Shown piece by piece: positions 22,176-34,060 of a DNA stretch of 64,000 nucleotides. How positions within the stretch are numbered: position 1 is the first letter of the stretch; each line of letters begins with the position of its first letter. The translations under genes were made by a program, and so were the position numbers. The DNA is from Mallotus nudiflorus (Eukaryota > Streptophyta > Magnoliopsida > Malpighiales > Euphorbiaceae). The notes under the pieces are model-generated. The model did no database searches. It had not been told where the DNA came from and saw only the letters and a list, made by a program, of their open reading frames with translations. Where the stretch lies: the NCBI GenBank assembly GCA_947683625.1, contig CANTUR010000460.1, positions 3,153,001 through 3,217,000 on the forward strand, written 5' to 3'.

Positions 22176-23076
22176 ATGTTATTTATATCTTTCATTTGCT
22201 TTATTTCAGTATCTGTTTGGTTTATTTTTTGTATATGAGTCTCTAGCTGTTAGTTTATTTTTTAGGCTCATTTTCTGCTTGTTTATGTTTAGTTTTATTT
22301 CGTGTTTATTTTCAATATTTTATCTATGTACTGTATGACTTTTCTTATTAATGAAATTTTTATTTTCAAAATGTCAATTTCCCTATTAATTATTCTATTT
22401 GATTTTTGACAAAATGGATGAAATATTTGAGTTTGCATGTGTGTATTTAGTTAATTTAAATATTTAAATTTACATGTGTATTTAGCCATGAATTTTATAA
22501 AGATTTGGTGTATCTTTTTTTTTCATTGTTTTGGTTCTTAATGTTTTATTTCCTCTAGGATTTTTTTATTCCTTTAGTTTCATTTCCCTTTATATCTTTC
22601 TTTTTATTTTATCTTTTACAAAGAGGGAGAATATTATGAATAATTATGTTTGTGATATGCTAAGTGCCACGTAATCATGTATGAATTAGCTAACTAAGCT
22701 CTATATGATCATTGATAGTTAAGTTTTTTAAACTTCAACATAAGTGTTATATGTACTATTTTTGTGATGCATTTTAATAGCACTATATGTTTGAAATTTT
22801 TTCCTTCATATTGCCTAACATTATTTGAATGATCATGTTTTTATGTTTTCAACACATTTGTATATTAGGCCATGATTCTTTCATGATATTTATTATGTTT
22901 GTCATGGGAATAAAATTATAAATTTATATTTATTATTATGTACATGTTTATAGGGGGAGATATAAAGAAATATTTTTTTATTTCATTTGATATCATCATT
23001 ATTATCACAATTGTTATCTATCACACATTTCACTTTGTATTAGTTTTATCAAACTCAAAATAAGTTTGTCAAAATC
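22176..23076 (+). other. SIRE-1 3' untranslated region
   Basis: T-rich DNA without coding potential. It is matched in SIRE-2 in two pieces, one inverted (about 51674-51850) and one direct (from about 52600). It includes a purine tract GGGGGAGA at about 22952 that may be a second polypurine tract. Confidence 0.6.
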
Positions 23077-23090
23077 AAAAAGGGAGAGAT
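23077..23090 (+). other. Polypurine tract of SIRE-1
   Basis: AAAAAGGGAGAGAT lies directly before the 3' LTR start TGTTGACC. In LTR elements such a tract primes plus-strand synthesis. Confidence 0.85.
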
Positions 23091-24244
23091 TGTTGACCTT
23101 AGCAAGTTATCAATCTTGATTTTAATCTTAACAAACTTAATTTTGAGCAACTAATGTATTTGCTTAAGTATGTATAAGTTAGGAATCATTTAGAAGTCAA
23201 AATGATGATGAATTATAAAAATAAAATCATCTCGGAAAGACATCACAAGCTCTATCTCGATCAGACTCAAGATAGGGACCAAATTGCACATTTGTGGTAA
23301 TTTTTGAACTTATCCCAAGCTTAGTCTTGACCGGGACCAAGCCTGAGATTGAAGGGCTAACTTCTGCTCAAATGGGATTTTAGGACAGTGAAGATCTTGA
23401 TCAATGTCCTGACCAGGAAATTGCTCGAGACTAGGCAGTCCCGACCGAGACCTAATTTAATAAAATTTTGATTTTTAGGTACAACTAATCCCGATTTATA
23501 TCCCGACAGGGACCATGCCCGAGACCAGAGAAATTCAAACCTAAAACGGCTACAAATGGCTACTTTTGAAGCATCCCAACTAGGACTGATGTAATCTCGA
23601 CTAGGACCTGACAAACTGCAACTCAAAAGTCCAAATTACATTCAAATGGACTTTAATTTAGTTGGAAAAAATTATTGCTTCCAATAGCTATATTTGAATT
23701 ACTCAAGTATAAATATAACCTGTAAAGATTAATTTAAGGTTAAGAAACTTGTTCATTCGTTATATACTTTCAAGCATTCAATTAAGCTTTATAAACTCTT
23801 TCAAAATTCATTTTATTTTTGTATAACTCTTGTGAGAATTGGTGAGTGTTAGAATAGATATTCTTATTCTTTTATTTTTTGGGGTTAGAAAATAGGAAGT
23901 GAGATTCTATTCTAAAGGAATTGGTTTTAGTGTGAGCCTTGAAAACATTTGTGAATTGGTTTTTGAGTGGTCCTTGAAAACTCAAGTTGTAAGGTTGAAG
24001 AGTAAGCCACAAACTCTTGTGTAATCTTAATCTTGTCAATAAGATTGTGGGGAATTAAAAATCGTAACTTGGGGATAAGTTAGGTGGAGATATAGGATTG
24101 TTGAGAATCCGAACTCCTTAAATTCTTATGTTCATCATTCTTCCTTCTTAACATTCCTTTTAATTCTTACTTAAATATTTTAATTTCTTATTATTATTCA
24201 ATAGCCTTATTCACCCCTCCCCCCCCCCCCTTAGGGCACTTTCA
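23091..24244 (+). repeat. 3' LTR of SIRE-1
   Basis: It begins TGTTGACC and ends GGCACTTTCA. It matches the 5' LTR with scattered substitutions and small indels. A C-run (about 24216-24230) precedes the end. Confidence 0.93.
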
Positions 24245-24830
24245 ACTTTCACATTATAAAATGTCAAAAATATAGGGAGAGTCAAAACTTTGGTGTGTTG
24301 TGCATGGGAGCTGATAATTGTTCTAACAAATAATATTTTGAAAAATTATTAGAGGTGTGAAAATTGCAATATTTAGGAAGAAATCTAATTTATTTATTTA
24401 AATTTGAATGGTTTTATGTAGAATATAAAGTCACTAGTTATAGAGTTAATAGTTCAATACTTAGTCTTAAAGCTCGTCATCACTTAAAAGAAAATGAGCC
24501 ATTTATTTTAGCAAGTCAAGCAGAACATGTATTTTCTATTGAGGATCCAAAAAATCCAATCTAAATTGTTGTAATGAAGACATAACCATAAGATCTTTAC
24601 GGTATGCCTATTCAAATAGAGGACAATGTTCCTTAAGATGTTAAAGACATTGATGTGTTCCAAGAAGAAGATAGTGATTTATATAGTTGTTCTATAAGCC
24701 TAATAGACGTTAATGGTGAAATTCTTGGTTTAACTAGAGTAGATGTTGATGTCGAAGAAATGCCTTTTAAAATTTCTCAACAAATTGAAGAGCAAATTAG
24801 ACAAAAGAATTGAGTAGGCAAATATAGTAA
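24245..24830 (+). pseudogene. CACTA TNP2 transposase remnant, second part
   Basis: Continues the gene interrupted at 9883. Readable pieces include YRESQNFGV, FKFEWFYVEYKVTSY and PFILASQAEHVFSIEDPKNP, the C-terminal TNP2 region (DUF4216-like), followed by an acidic tail. Stops are present (for example TAA after NPI at about 24564). Confidence 0.9.
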
Positions 24831-25269
24831 TTATGATGATACTGACCTGTGCTGCATAGAAACATGAGGAAGCTGATGTTTCCCAGCATTGAATATGTTT
24901 TCATGTCGAAAATGGTGAAAAATAGCCCTCATATGTATCAGAGCTATTTCCATATTTTTTAAAAAATAGGAAACACGTTTCCTTAGTTCATATGCAAAGA
25001 AATTGGGAAGGAGAAGAAAATTAAACTTAAATTAATAACAATTCTCAAATAAAAAAGAAATTAATCCAAAAGAAGAAAAAAAAACAAATTAATAACAAAA
25101 GGAAAACAAAATTTAAATTAGGAAAATACCCAAATCAAAAAGCGAAAGGATTCCTAAATTAAAAAGGAAAACAATACAAATTCAAACTATCATACATTCA
25201 ATCTTCATACATACTTGGGAGAAAACAAAATTATCTTCCTCTAGTAATCTTTTTCTTTTTATCTTCATA
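24831..25269. other. Unassigned DNA between the CACTA remnant and SIRE-2
   Basis: Noncoding, A-rich after about 25010. It may hold the 3' noncoding part of the CACTA element, but no CACTA terminus was found. Confidence 0.5.
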
Positions 25270-26029
25270 TATTGACCTTAGCAAGTTATTAATCTTGATT
25301 TTGATTTTAACAAATTTAATTTTGAAGAATTAATGTGTCTACTTCAAGTGTGAATAAGTTAGGAGTAATCTGGAAGTTAAAATAATGATGAACTATCAAA
25401 GAAAAGTAATTCCGGAAAGACATCATAAGCACTATCTCGATTGGAGTCAACATAGGGACTAAATTGCATAAAAACTACAAATCTTATCATGGTCCTAATC
25501 GAGACCAGGGTAGATCAAGTTCAAGTAAAAATTCAATTTTTAGCAAAACTACTCCCGATCCAATGTCTCGACTGAGACACTACTTGGGATAAGGTAGTCC
25601 CAACCGAGACATTGATATCCCCATCGAGACTAGTGCAAAAATTCAAATACAATAGCTCGTAATGGCTATTCAATATTCATCCTGACCAAGATTGATGATA
25701 TCCTGACCGAGACCTGACAAATTGCAGCTCAAAAGTCTAAATTTCATTCAAATGGACTTTGGTTTTGTAGGGAATGATTATTGGTTCCAATAGCTATAAT
25801 TGAATTGCTCAAGTATAAATATAACCTCTGAAGGTTATTTTGAGTTTAAGAAACTTGTTTATTCATTATATACTTTTAAGCATTCAATTAAGCTCTCAAA
25901 ACTCTTTCAAAATTCATTTTATTGTTGTATACTCTTATAAGAGTTGGTAAGTATTAGAATAGAGATTCTTATTCTTCTATTTTCTGGGGTTAAGAAAATG
26001 GTAAGTGAGATTCTATTCTAAAGGAATTG
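25270..26029 (+). repeat. 5' LTR of SIRE-2, 3' part missing
   Basis: Starts TATTGACC (TGTTGACC mutated) and matches 53357 onward. It stops after AAGGAATTG, where the Tat element begins. Palindromic TCCCGAYCGGGA-type words lie at about 25440-25720. Confidence 0.9.
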
Positions 26030-28261
26030 TGTAAACATCGAATTTCGGGATGCAATTGTGCACATCAAATTGAGCAGAAATTAAATTGTGCACATTTGAA
26101 TGAAATTGTGCATATCAAATGCTCAAATGGTGCACATCAAATGTACAAAAGCCCCTATGATGAAAATAAAATTGAGAATTTATCTCCAGTGTCGAGTTTT
26201 GCAATTTAAAGGACTAAATTGCAACATTTTATGGATTTAATTGCAAATTTAGTTTTTAGGGATTGATTGCATAAATTAGAAACTTCGAAGGACCTTTTTT
26301 GTAATTTAATTTAAAAAAATGATGAAAATTGGTCGGTCGGCATTTAATGCCAATCTGCATTACGTAATGCCAGTTGGCATTACGGGTTGAAAAACGACAT
26401 TCTAGAATGCCGATTTTCGCTAAAAAGTGATTTCTACACTGATTTCATGATTTTTTACATTAGTTTTGTCATTTTTTAATTTTTTCATTGGTCTAGGACA
26501 CCACGTGTCCCTGCATGTGAGTGTTTGATTTTTTAAAACCCTATCGCTCATCATCTCATTATCTTGATTTTGAAAATTCAAAAAATAAAATGCAGACTCC
26601 TGAGAGACTCTTGATCTTGCTCCCAACTATCATGCAACTTCCTTGTGTTGTCACAGTAGCTGGGGTTACTAGGCCAGACTTTAAAAGCCGAGAGACAAAG
26701 TCTGTGAGGAAGGGGGAAAAAAGTTATGAGAAAACTCTAAAAAAAAGAGCTGCGAAAAAAACCAAAGAGAATAAAAACCCTAATTAGCTATTGCAAAAAA
26801 GGAAGTGAATTGAAAAACACAGACCTTCTACTGCAGGTGTTAAATTAACAAAAAATACTTTTTTTTGCTTTTAAAGTCCAGAGAATCAGGAAAAAACAAT
26901 AGAGTCAATCTCAAAATTGTGACAATCTCAATCTGAGGAGCATTCAAACAACATTTGCACAGTATCTTCTACTCTTTTTTTTCTCTTTTATTTTGATTTG
27001 ATTTCTTTTTTTATTGATTCATTACTGATTAATTTTTTTATTTTTTTTATTTTGATTAATATTTTATGATACTCTGGATATGAGGTTAGAGATATGTGAT
27101 TTTGGACAGTGACCATTGGAAGAATCCATGGAATGCCATGGATTAAGATCTGTAAAACCCCCATAAGATTTAGGATTTATGATTTCTGCATTCTTTTAAT
27201 TTGCTTTTGTTTTGGGTTGTAATTAATTTTATTTTAATTTCTGCACAATAGTTTGCACCCAATAGTGGGAAATAGTAGAATTTTAATTCTCTGCACTAAA
27301 ATTGATTAGTAATTTAATTTCAATTGGGTAAAAATCAATTAAAATCAATGATGGGTGTAGAATAATTTAGGGTTGCATGTAAATTGATTTAAGGTTTTTT
27401 TTAGAAAATCACATAAATCCTGTGTTTGATATGATTTTGTTATGATTTTTTGTTTGGGTTTTGTTTTTTGATCTTTTAGTTCTTTGAGCCCGAAGCCCAT
27501 GATAGGTCCAAACCCACTAAATAAAAAATAGGCTTAAAAATGGTTTAGGTTAATTAATTAAAATTAATTTAGGCCTAATTAGATTAATTTAGACTTATAC
27601 TTATCTTTAGGTTAACTAAAATTAATTTAGACTTAGTTCAACCCATTAATTTCATTTATTTTAAAATAAATAGATTTAGGATCACATCACTTAATTTAAA
27701 ATTAAGTAAAATTAAGCCCACTAATTAATTTCTATTTTGTTTCTTAAAATTATTAGATTTAGGCCCACTTTAGATTTAAAATAAATAGATTTAGACTCAT
27801 TAATTATCTTAAAATAAGTAGATTTACATTTCACTTGTAAATAAAAAATGTAGAATTAGCTAAACTTTAAAATTAACATAGTTTAGACCTAGGGACGATG
27901 CGCTTCGTATGCATTTTTTACATGTAATTTTATGATCCGTTGCCTTTTTTAGGTTTGATTGGGTTTAAATAAAATTGCATGTAATAAGAGAATAAGATAG
28001 TAATTCATAAAATAATTCTAAATGAACACGAGATTAAGAGAAGTTAGTATTCCATTCTCAGAATCTCCTGGTTGTGGTGCTAGCTTTCTTTTAGGGAATT
28101 AAGTACCACTTTTTGATTTGTCCCAGTTATTACCCTGAGTAGTGACTCCTTATCTCCATGCTATATCTTTGTGATATAGTAATGTGTTCCTTAGGGCCCT
28201 GAGCTCAAACAGTGTCGTGGTTGCTAAAATATTGGGCGCGCATTAAACTCCACTGTCTACA
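26030..28261 (+). repeat. 5' LTR of the Tat-type element
   Basis: Begins TGTAAACATCG and ends CTGTCTACA before the primer-binding site. It matches 38041-39105 and 43094-43559. The first 300 bp repeat short words (TGTGCACATCAAAT; GGCATTACG). No gene lies inside. The plus-strand open frame at 26521-26787 is not supported, although much of its text recurs in the 3' LTR. Confidence 0.9.
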
Positions 28262-28275
28262 GTGGCAACTCCACT
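28262..28275 (+). other. Primer-binding site of the Tat-type element
   Basis: GTGGCAACTCCACT follows the LTR end directly. It resembles the GTGGCGACTCCACTGGGG-type site of Ogre/Tat elements. I do not assign the tRNA with certainty. Confidence 0.6.
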
Positions 28276-29017
28276 ATTGATAAGAGATATTGATTATACT
28301 TGTGTTCTTTAGAGTTATTTTATTAACTATAATTTTATTCTTGCATTCATTCTGCATGTCCCTATTAAACTGATGGCGTCGGTTATGATTCCACTAGCTT
28401 TGTGGAGTTGTAAATTGGTTAACCATTACTCTTACCCTTAATTCGGTTCAAGAGAGATTATCGGGCTTATCTGACCAGAGTTTGTAACCCAAGTCCTAAA
28501 GGGGGGTAGTCTTCTCTTGAGTTTGCAAAGGATGTTGGGCACCTCTGACCTTGGCCTGTAACTCAAACTTTAAAGGAGAGCATCTTGCTAAGGGAACTTT
28601 GACTTTTCACCAAACTCTAACCATATATAATGGCTTAGTTACCTCCCCTAGGATCTACCTAAATTGCTTGTATGTTTGTTGCCATGAGGTATTTCTATCT
28701 ATAAAAGCCCAAGCCCATACTTTTAAAGCCTACTTAGGCTAATGAAGATTGGGCTAGACCTTTATACCTAGAAATATTATTTCTATGCTTTGAGAAAATT
28801 TGGCATACGCGTCGATTCTTAATATCCCCTGTTGATATTAAGGCCAAGTCTAAAAATCCTAGGAAAAGAGACTCACCATTGAACATGTGTGTGGGAGGAA
28901 TAAGGTTAGAAGGATGAATGTTGTACACTTTATTGATACTTGGTATTTGCTACTTGTTGCATAGCACATGCATCATGCATACATGCATTTCATCCATCAC
29001 ACTAACATTTTATTTTA
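28276..29017 (+). other. Leader between primer-binding site and gag of the Tat-type element
   Basis: About 740 bp without a convincing reading frame. It is the usual position of a long untranslated leader with packaging signals. It has GT- and AG-type sites, but I cannot show splicing. Confidence 0.5.
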
Positions 29018-30320
29018 CAGCCATCATAGATTCACTTGGGTCTTCTTATATTCGGGGACGAAAAGGTGGCAGACTAAGAAGAACAGATCTGAGTCCTAAG
29101 GCCATAATAAAAGAAATTCCACACAAACTGGAGAAGATTCCTTTCAATCCACTTTACTTAGAAGCTGAACTAACCACACCTAAACCTATAGACATAGAAC
29201 AACAACAAAGAGGGAACTGGACCTTAGAAGACATCAATGGAGCTTTGATGGATGACATGAGGTCTATGATGCAAGATGAACTGAGATAGGATTTATTTGG
29301 ATTGATGCAACCTGCTACTACTGTCATACTACTACCTGTAATTGATCAACCACCTACTGCTACAGCTATCCCACTTACTGCAGATGCTCCACCTGCTGCC
29401 AATAATGCTGGGAGGCAACTTGTTGCTAGAAACCCACTTACTATTGATGTGAAGCTTGAGGATGTTGAGAACTACATAATAGAAAAGGCAAAGAGAGAAT
29501 TAGTTAAACTAGTATAAGACTATGAGTCTAAGCAAATGCAAGCACTGACCCAGAAAATGTTAAAGATGGAAGAGCTGCTTAGAGGACAAGGCATGGGATA
29601 TTCATTTGACTTTGATGATATGCTACTAATGGAGGGTAATAAGCTACCTGAGAAGTTCAAAATGCCTCAGCTACAGAAGTTTGATGGAACTAGAGATCCT
29701 AGGATTCATCACAGTCAGTACATAACAACTATGAGCACTACTAAGGCCCCATTAGAAGTGATCACTAGGTTATTTGTATTATCCTTAGAGGGAATGGTTG
29801 TAAATTGGTATAATGGGTTGGAAAAGTTTGTCAAGGTTGACTGAAAAGAACTATGTACTGCTTTTTTGAAACAGTATAATTATAACACTAAATTGGAAGT
29901 GTCCATCATGGATTTGGAACTGATTAAGCAAAAATCAAATAAATCTTTTTCTAATTTCTTGACCAGATTTATGAACAAGTCAGGATTAATGAAAAATAAG
30001 TTGGTTGAAAAAGATCAAGTTACGATGATAGTCCATAACGTGTCGCCTAATTTGGTTGAGAGACTATAAATGATGAATCTTAAAACATTTATAGACCTGT
30101 ATGATGATGGTTTGCAAGCCAAAGAGATTGAGAGTGAGAAGAAGAAAAGCTTTAGAGGCATGGGAATCTGAAATTACCCAACTGGGGGCACATAACAGGG
30201 AAGTACTAGCCGAGTTGTGGAGGTGCGTGTAGTTCAACAGCCTAGGACATTCTCCAATTTTAGCCAACTACTTTCCAAAGTCCTAGACGATTTGATCTAG
30301 AAAGGCCTGTTTAGACCCTT
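29018..30320 (+). pseudogene. Gag of the Tat-type element, one frame with four stops
   Basis: A single frame runs from about 29018 to beyond 30069. It is broken only by TAG at 29287, TAA at 29515, TGA at 29842 and TAA at 30067. Each can be explained by one C-to-T or G-to-A change of a Gln or Trp codon. The retrotransposon-gag core is clear (PQLQKFDGTRDPRIHHSQYI, LSLEGMVVNWYNGL, SFSNFLTRFMNKSG). After about 30070 the frame decays. Gag would form the virus-like particle. Confidence 0.88.
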
Positions 30321-31320
30321 AACCTTTTCCAAACCACCAAACCCAAATGTTCCAGGCTATGACCTAAACAGCAACTGTAAATTTTACTAAGTAACTGGCT
30401 ACTCCATAGACACCTGTATCTATTTAAAACATGAAATCCAAAACCTTATAGACTCCAAAAAAATCACAGACCCTAAAAAGTCCAAATCCAACCCAAACAC
30501 TAGAAATAACCCTTTCATAGACTACCAAAATGTTCCACTACCAACCACCATGATGATCAACTCAGGAGTTAGTGAAGAGGAAGTGTTGGACTCCTTTGAA
30601 AACTTAAACCTTACAACTAATGGAGAATCTCCTGATGCCTCTAGAGGATTTGTAGGGGCAATCCTCAGGGAAATTTGACTATAAAGTGTTCTATTCCAAA
30701 CCGCCCTCTGCAAATATCCCAGTTGAATCAATTGTGCTCTCAGGATAGGGCGATGAGTTTAATGACGAGAAAGAATCCAAAACCCCATAACAACCAAGAG
30801 TTCAGGATTTATTAAGGCAGCCCTCATGCAAATTTGATTATAAGGTGTTTTATTCAAAGCCTACTTCTAGTTATATACCTCTTGAGGGGATTGTGCCCTT
30901 AGGATGGGGTGATGAATTTGGTGATGGGCTAGCGAAAGAAGAGAATAAGGAGTCTCTAACTCCCAAATAGGGGATTAAGGAATTATTGAGAGCATATCTA
31001 GGAAAGCTTAGCATAGAGGGAAAGGAAACATGCATAATAAAAGTATGGACTGACGGAAAGAGGGACAGAATCATCGAAGTTATTGACATATGGTATGACT
31101 CTTATGAAGAGAGTCCCACCGGTTTAGATGTGTAGAGCGATGACCCCAATGTGAATCATATCACTAGAAGTGGGAGGAATTATAAGGCAGCAGAAAAAAA
31201 GATTGAGAGAGTTGCAAAAAGAGAAGAGACAGATGATGCAGAAAAGAAGAAGGGGAAAAGGAAGACCTGATTCTAGAACAACTGAAGAAGGTTAAGGCAA
31301 ATGTCAATATTTGGGAACTA
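30321..31320 (+). pseudogene. Linker between gag and protease of the Tat-type element, decayed
   Basis: Broken frames, Pro/Lys/Glu-rich. A segment of the form FDYKVFYSKP plus following text occurs twice (about 30675 and 30835), suggesting an internal duplication. No catalytic domain is seen. Confidence 0.55.
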
Positions 31321-31323
31321 TTG

Positions 31324-32064
31324 ATGTACTCAGGCAGCCATAGAAGAGCTTTGGTAAAAGCTTTGTCGAACATGAACATTCAAACAGTAGTCACACCTGA
31401 GGCTATAGTAGTAAAGGTTACAAAAAAGAAACACGGGCTAATAACCTTCTTAGATGATGACTTGCCTTTGGAAGGAAGAAATCATAACAAGGCACTATTT
31501 ATCCTAGTTGAAGTAAAAGGGAAAAGAACTAATTTTGCAATGGTTGATGATGGTTCTGCCTTTAATGTATGCCCATTGAAGATCTTGCCTAACTTAGGTT
31601 TGAAAGTTGAAGACTTGCTAAATTCAAACCTCATAATCAGAGCCTATGATGACAGCACTAGGAATGTGGAGGGGACATTCCAAGCTCTGGTTAAAACAGG
31701 ACTTATGGAATCAACCATTGAGTTCATTGTGCTGGATATACCAGTTACTTATGCCTTGTTATTAGGAAGGCCATGGTTCCATGCTCTGGGAGGGGTACCC
31801 TCAATTATGCACCAAAAGATAAAATTCCTTCATAAAGGAGATATAGTGACAATCGAAGTAGGAACCAATGTAGCTATGGCTGCCATACTGGAAAAACAGA
31901 AACAAGTGTGTGTTCCTCCCAGTTTTCAAATTGCTGGGATATTTGACAGGATTGAGATGGACCTAAGGGTTGCAACAATGATGGAGAGCATGAATTACCA
32001 ACCTGGACAAGGGCTAGGCAAGAATGAGCAAGGAAGTCCTAAACTACTAGTATTCAATAGTTAA
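31324..32064 (+). pseudogene. Aspartic protease and G-patch-like segment of the Tat-type element
   Basis: A 246-residue open stretch in the same frame as gag. The retropepsin fold is seen at VDDGSAFNVCPLKIL (D-D-G where D-G/T/S-G is usual) and at YALLLGRPWFHALGGVPS, the family LLGRPW motif. A G-patch-like run, YQPGQGLGKNEQG, lies near the end and is common in Tat/Ogre polyproteins. The protease matures Gag-Pol. The altered active-site context and the surrounding stops make this copy inactive. Confidence 0.85.
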
Positions 32065-32284
32065 AAATGACACTAAAGGATTAGGGTGTGCTAAGACAGG
32101 ATCTACCAACAGAAGGGCAAGAAAGAAGGAGAAGGCCAAGAGAAATAAGCACCTGGGGAGAGTTGGGCCGTTAAGTGAGAATTTCATCAAGCTAGTAGAG
32201 GGTAAGTACTATCTGGGTGCTAAGGAGTCCATTAATGTCACTAGCAAAAATTTTCCTAGGTTTAAGATTTTCAAGGACCAGATT

Positions 32285-33046
32285 GTGGAAAACTTAGTCG
32301 AGAGCAATAAAGAAGAAGAAATGAAGCAAGTAGCTAGAAGAATAGGGGATGCTACTGTTGAAGAGCTGTTGTGTCTACCACTTGAAGAGGAGCCACCCCA
32401 GGATTTAGCTGATCTTATTAGTGATAGCTTTACTAATGCTTTTTATGAAGAAACTAATATAATAACATTCAGTCTCTATGAAGACAGAAACTGTGTTTTT
32501 CCTTTAGTCAATGATATGAGCGTTAATTTTGCTTACTTATGTGATGTGCATCCTGATAGTTTTATGCATTATAATTTTGATCGTTCATACATGTTTAAAA
32601 TTAATTCAATTCAATTTGATTCATTTAACATGGGCATAAATGATAATCCAAAGAAAATTTCTATATCACATGATGTAATTCTTGAAGAGAGGGAGAATTT
32701 TGAGAAAATACTAATAAAAAGAAAGGTAGTATTTGCTTAGACCTACAAAGACATGTTAGGTTTAGACAGGGACATTACGGAGTATCACATTCTAACTCAT
32801 CCAGAAATACAAACCGTTAAACAGAAATTGCACAGGCTGAGACCAGAATGGACTAAACAGATAAGAGAAGAAATTGCTAAACAAATTCAGGCCAACTTTT
32901 TAAAGTTAGTAGATTATCCCCAATGCCTAACAAACATAGTCCCAGTACTCAAGAAAGATGAAGAGAAAGAGGTTCATGCAGGAGTTTATGGTTCTCACAT
33001 AAATGGGATAATCCTAGCAAAGAAAATAATCAGACAAGGGTACTAA
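32285..33046 (+). pseudogene. Reverse transcriptase N-terminus fused to the integrase zinc region, RT core deleted
   Basis: The frame runs from 32285 to 33046, broken by a TAG at 32738 where family members have Trp. The reverse-transcriptase start is clear (DMLGLDRDITEYHILTHPE, VKQKLHRLRPEWTKQIREEI, TNIVPVLKKDE). At about 32961-32970 it passes directly into text that belongs just before integrase (EVHAGVYGSHINGIILAKKI). Palm motifs, the Y-x-D-D box and RNase H are absent. The deletion keeps the frame. Confidence 0.85.
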
Positions 33047-34023
33047 TAGATGAGCATGGAAAAGGATTATATTAGAACCATGAGACAATGCCATTAGTGT
33101 CAAATCTATGGAAACCTCAACCACCTTCCTCCAATAGTGTTGAATAGTTTATCATCTCCTTGGCTTTTTGCAGTGTGGGGGATTGATATTATAGTAGAAA
33201 TAAGGCCAACAACATCAAATGGGCATAAGTACATAGTTGTGGCAATTGATTACTTCTCTAGATGGGTAGAGGCTAAGTCTCTTAACGCTTTAAAGGCAAA
33301 ACAGATGGCCTGATTTATCGAGAAGAATCTCATTTGCAGATATGGAGTTCCATATTATATAGTGATAGACAATGGGATTCAGTTTCAAGCAAAAATGACA
33401 GAGTTATTGCAGAAGTATGGGATCAAGCATCACAAGTCTTCACTATATCGACCCCAAGCTAATGAAGTAATGGAAGTAGTAAATAAAAATATCAAGAAAA
33501 TCCTCTCTAAAATGGTCAAAATTTACAAGGATTGGTCTGAGTTTCTTTCCTTTGCCTTGTGGGGATATAGAACTACAGCCAGAACTGCCATAAGCCAAAC
33601 TCTGTTATCCCTAGTGTATGGCTATGAAGCAGTTTTGCCAATAAAAACTGAGATAAAGTCTCTAAGAGTAATTATGGAGGCTAAAACACCCATGAGTGAA
33701 TGGGCACAGAAAAAATATGATCATTTGGTGTCTCTAGACGAGAAGAAGATGAATGTTTTGTTTCATACCTAGATATACCAGAAGAGGATAGCAAGGCATT
33801 TAATAAAAAGGTAAAGCTGGGGAAGATACAAGCTGGGTATATAGCACTAAAAAAATCCAGAGCAATAGTGTTAAATCCAAAAGGAAAGTTCAAACCAAAC
33901 TGGGAAGGACCATACTTAGTTAAGTCAGTTCTGCCAAAGGGAGCCGTCAAGATGTCTGATCTTGAAGGGAATGAGCTCATGGAGCCTGTTAACCTAGATC
34001 ACCTTAAGAAATACTATCTATAA
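33047..34023 (+). pseudogene. Integrase of the Tat-type element
   Basis: Catalytic-core signs are WGIDIIVEI, IVVAIDYFSRWVEAKSL, YIVIDNGIQF and the region with the final Glu (YRPQANEVMEVVNKNIKKIL). The open piece 33362-33772 is the largest. After a stop at 33770 and a frame change the C-terminal part returns (GKFKPNWEGPYLVKSVLPKG) and ends with a TAA at 34021-34023. Stops also break 33046-33320. Integrase would insert the DNA copy into the host chromosome. This copy is inactive. Confidence 0.88.
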
Positions 34024-34060
34024 AAATAAATAAAAGTAGTATAAAGAAAATAAAAGTTCG

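Larger units (their letters stand above)
9884..24244 (+). mobile_element. SIRE-1: Ty1/copia retrotransposon, SIRE-like, full length but decayed
   Basis: The order is LTR (9884-11057), Met-type primer-binding site, gag, protease, integrase, reverse transcriptase, RNase H, env-like gene, purine tract and LTR (23091-24244). The TSD is ACTTT (9879-9883 and 24245-24249). Removing the element and one ACTTT restores continuous CACTA coding sequence across the site, which proves both borders. The 5' LTR start is mutated (TTTTAACC against TGTTGACC in the 3' LTR). The gene order (integrase before reverse transcriptase), coiled-coil gag, LTRs of about 1.15 kb and a third gene after pol fit the SIRE lineage. 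A solo gypsy-type LTR (15008-18865) interrupts pol. Every gene has premature stops. Confidence 0.93.

Noticed and set aside
26521..26787. Basic 88-residue frame in the Tat 5' LTR
   Set aside because: It lies wholly in the LTR, lacks a family match I recognise, and is disrupted in the 3' LTR copy near 38560-38790.
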